From the NCBI GenBank assembly GCA_946631805.1, contig CAMPAJ010000064.1, forward strand, positions 1 to 8,375: a stretch of 8,375 nucleotides of DNA, written 5' to 3'. The notes under the pieces were generated by a model. That model was not told the origin of the DNA and made no database searches. It worked only from the letters and a program-made list of their open reading frames with translations. Positions 7,282-8,375 of the stretch are shown here, piece after piece. Position numbers and translations under genes: made by a program. Numbering within the stretch: position 1 is the stretch's first letter; each line of letters starts with the position of its first letter. This DNA comes from an uncultured Eggerthellaceae bacterium (GTDB taxonomy: Bacteria > Actinomycetota > Coriobacteriia > Coriobacteriales > Eggerthellaceae).

Positions 7282-7316
7282 AATGTGTATTTTGGGTCAG
7301 ACCCCAAATACACATT
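7282..7316. repeat. 35-base near-perfect palindrome, same design as the one at 4665-4697
   Basis: The arms are AATGTGTATTTTGGGTC (7282-7298) and GACCCCAAATACACATT (7300-7316), pairing at 16 of 17 positions around a central A (7299). The single mismatch is T7293 against C7305. It lies about 70 bases after the hypE terminator and 165 bases before the next gene. Both palindromes have a core of the type GGGGnC-A-GnCCCC, an intact CCCC right arm, one left-arm mismatch and an AT-rich outer stem. That points to a shared class of dispersed, possibly mobile, palindromic element rather than a simple terminator. Confidence 0.8.
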
Positions 7317-7480
7317 TCCAGCATGCTCCCAATGGCAGCGCAGAATGGGGAAGCGTTGTGGAGGGTGCGTAGGAATCGTGCTGAGTTTCTTGTGTTGGAT
7401 TTAAGTTGTATAGGATAACGAGAATAGACTAGCAATACTAGTGTGCGACTACGTGATCTGCAAGCGTGATAGGAGATGCG
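7317..7480 (+). other. Leader region of the foldase gene; no gene seen
   Basis: The last 164 bases before the foldase start turn AT-richer from about 7380 to 7445 and probably hold its promoter, but no -35/-10 pair at good spacing stands out (TTGTGT at 7390, GATAAC at 7414 and TAGACT at 7425 are partial matches). A short perfect inverted repeat, ACTAG-CAATA-CTAGT (7428-7442), could be an operator or chance. The ribosome binding site AGGAG is at 7471-7475. Confidence 0.35.
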
Positions 7481-8375
7481 ATGAGCGAAGAAATCGAAGG
7501 CAAGACCGAAGACCTTGCGCCGGAATCCATTGCCGAAGGCGCGGCGCAGGCCGAGGCCGAGGTCGCAGATGCGGCTGCCGAAGCGGCAGAAGAGGCTCAA
7601 GAAGCCGTTGCCGAAACCGAGGAAGCCGCCGATGCCGTTGCGGCAGACGCTGCTGCTGGCGAGGAAGACCCCGCGCAGGCTGCCGCCGATGCCGTTGCGG
7701 ATGAAGCAGGCCAGGCCGAAGAGCCTGCGGTCGAGGCGGCCGAAGCAGAACATGTCGAGGAGGCCGCCGACGCGGCGCAGGCAGCTGCTGCGCCCGAGCC
7801 CAAGAAGGCCACGGGTATCGGGGACCTGGTCATCGTCGGCATCTTGGCCCTCATCCTGGGCGTTTTGCTGAGCTTGCCCTCGTTCTTGAGCATGACGTCG
7901 GGCGGGGCGTCGGATGCCGACTTGTCGGGTGGCGTTGCTGCCACCGTTAATGGTACGGCTATCGGCGAGAACGACGTGACAAACTACATCGCAGGGTTCC
8001 GCGCTGCTTCAGGCTACGAAGAAGATGCCGATTTTGCCGAGTGGCTCGTGAGCGCGGGCTACACGCCCGAATCGCTGCGCGAGGCAACGATCGATTACTT
8101 CGCCACGAACGAGCTCATCGAGCAAGCATGCAAGGAAAACGGCGTTGAAGTCACCGACGAGGAAGTCGATGCCCAGTTTGCCGAGTACGCCGAGCAGGCT
8201 GGCGGCGAAGAGACGCTCGTGAGCCAGATTCAGGAAGAGGGCATGACTGTCGACGATGTGAAAAACAACATCAAGGCGAGCATGATGCAGGAAGCCCTTG
8301 CGAGCAAGGTAGTCACGGATGCTCCAAAGGCTGACGACGAGACAGTGCTCCCGATGGTGAAGCCGTACAATCCCG
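7481..8375 (+). CDS. Membrane-anchored SurA/PrsA-like foldase, N-terminal part (gene runs off the right edge)
   Basis: The visible 298 residues fall into three parts. Residues 1-107 are an Ala/Glu/Asp-rich, probably disordered, acidic tail. A transmembrane helix follows at about 113-136 (GDLVIVGILALILGVLLSLP) after the basic PKK, so the tail should be cytoplasmic and the rest extracellular. From about 152, AATVNGTAIGENDVTNYI and the following helices (to about 280, including DEEVDAQFAEYAEQAGGEETL) resemble the SurA/PrsA N-terminal chaperone domain, which usually precedes a parvulin-type prolyl isomerase domain. That second domain would lie outside the window. The ATG at 7481 follows AGGAG (7471-7475) by 5 bases; another ATG at 7476 is out of frame. 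The likely role is folding of exported proteins at the outer face of the membrane. Unlike PrsA, it has no lipobox and is anchored by a helix. A 19-base direct repeat lies within the tail. Confidence 0.82.
   Translation, partial: MSEEIEGKTEDLAPESIAEGAAQAEAEVADAAAEAAEEAQEAVAETEEAADAVAADAAAGEEDPAQAAADAVADEAGQAEEPAVEAAEAEHVEEAADAAQAAAAPEPKKATGIGDLVIVGILALILGVLLSLPSFLSMTSGGASDADLSGGVAATVNGTAIGENDVTNYIAGFRAASGYEEDADFAEWLVSAGYTPESLREATIDYFATNELIEQACKENGVEVTDEEVDAQFAEYAEQAGGEETLVSQIQEEGMTVDDVKNNIKASMMQEALASKVVTDAPKADDETVLPMVKPYNP
7625..7700 (+). repeat. 19-base in-frame direct repeat in the foldase acidic tail
   Basis: GCCGCCGATGCCGTTGCGG occurs exactly at 7625-7643 and 7682-7700. The period is 57 bases (19 codons), so loss or gain of one unit by slippage keeps the reading frame. 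It encodes AADAVA in both copies. It suggests the acidic tail expanded by internal duplication. Confidence 0.8.

Noticed and set aside
7156..7404. An 82-codon plus-strand frame after hypE
   Set aside because: It spans the intrinsic terminator and the palindrome and has no ribosome binding site.
7229..7753. A minus-strand frame rich in Gly, Phe and Leu upstream of and antisense to the foldase tail
   Set aside because: The composition is simply the reverse complement of Ala/Glu-rich codons. It runs through the palindrome and has no family resemblance.

Overview
The window is GC-rich bacterial DNA with short gene spacings, GTG starts alongside ATG, and mostly strong GGAG-type ribosome binding sites. 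The gene content (a Tat-dependent formate dehydrogenase remnant, NikR and HypE nickel/hydrogenase functions, and an Ala/Glu-rich membrane-anchored SurA-type foldase) suggests an anaerobic actinobacterium of the Coriobacteriia, perhaps Eggerthellales. That placement is inference from style and recalled family resemblance, not from a marker gene.

Layout. The left edge (1-445, minus) is the N-terminal part of a UDP-glucose 4-epimerase, GalE, with a good sigma-70-type promoter at 481-509. A roughly 400-base gap leads to a badly damaged formate dehydrogenase alpha-subunit gene (859 to about 1362, plus). It keeps the Tat signal and three pieces of the family sequence but has lost nearly all of the catalytic body and its 3' end. 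A convergent TatD-family hydrolase gene (1386-2138, minus) begins its 3' end only 23 bases beyond the last recognisable formate dehydrogenase codon.

Next comes a tight three-gene ABC transporter operon (2383-4656, plus): a polar-amino-acid-type ATPase, a nitrate/taurine (NitT/TauT)-type ATPase and a NitT/TauT-type permease, with no binding protein here. It converges on an uncharacterised 164-residue gene (4689-5183, minus). A 33-base palindrome between them supplies that gene's stop codon.

Divergent from it runs a short operon (5393-7149, plus) encoding an unrecognised 84-residue acidic protein, the nickel-responsive repressor NikR with all four nickel ligands intact, and the [NiFe]-hydrogenase maturation factor HypE with its C-terminal PRIC motif. 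It ends in a clear intrinsic terminator. A second palindrome of the same design as the first follows, then the start of a membrane-anchored SurA/PrsA-like chaperone (7481 to the right edge) with a long acidic cytoplasmic tail.

Functional picture. The 5393-7149 operon joins nickel sensing to hydrogenase cofactor assembly. The formate dehydrogenase locus is an evolutionary relic. The two look-alike palindromes are the most unusual non-coding structures. I did not find a convincing wholly new multi-gene system. The best candidates for novelty are the 84-residue partner of NikR/HypE, the mixed-family ABC operon and the palindrome pair.
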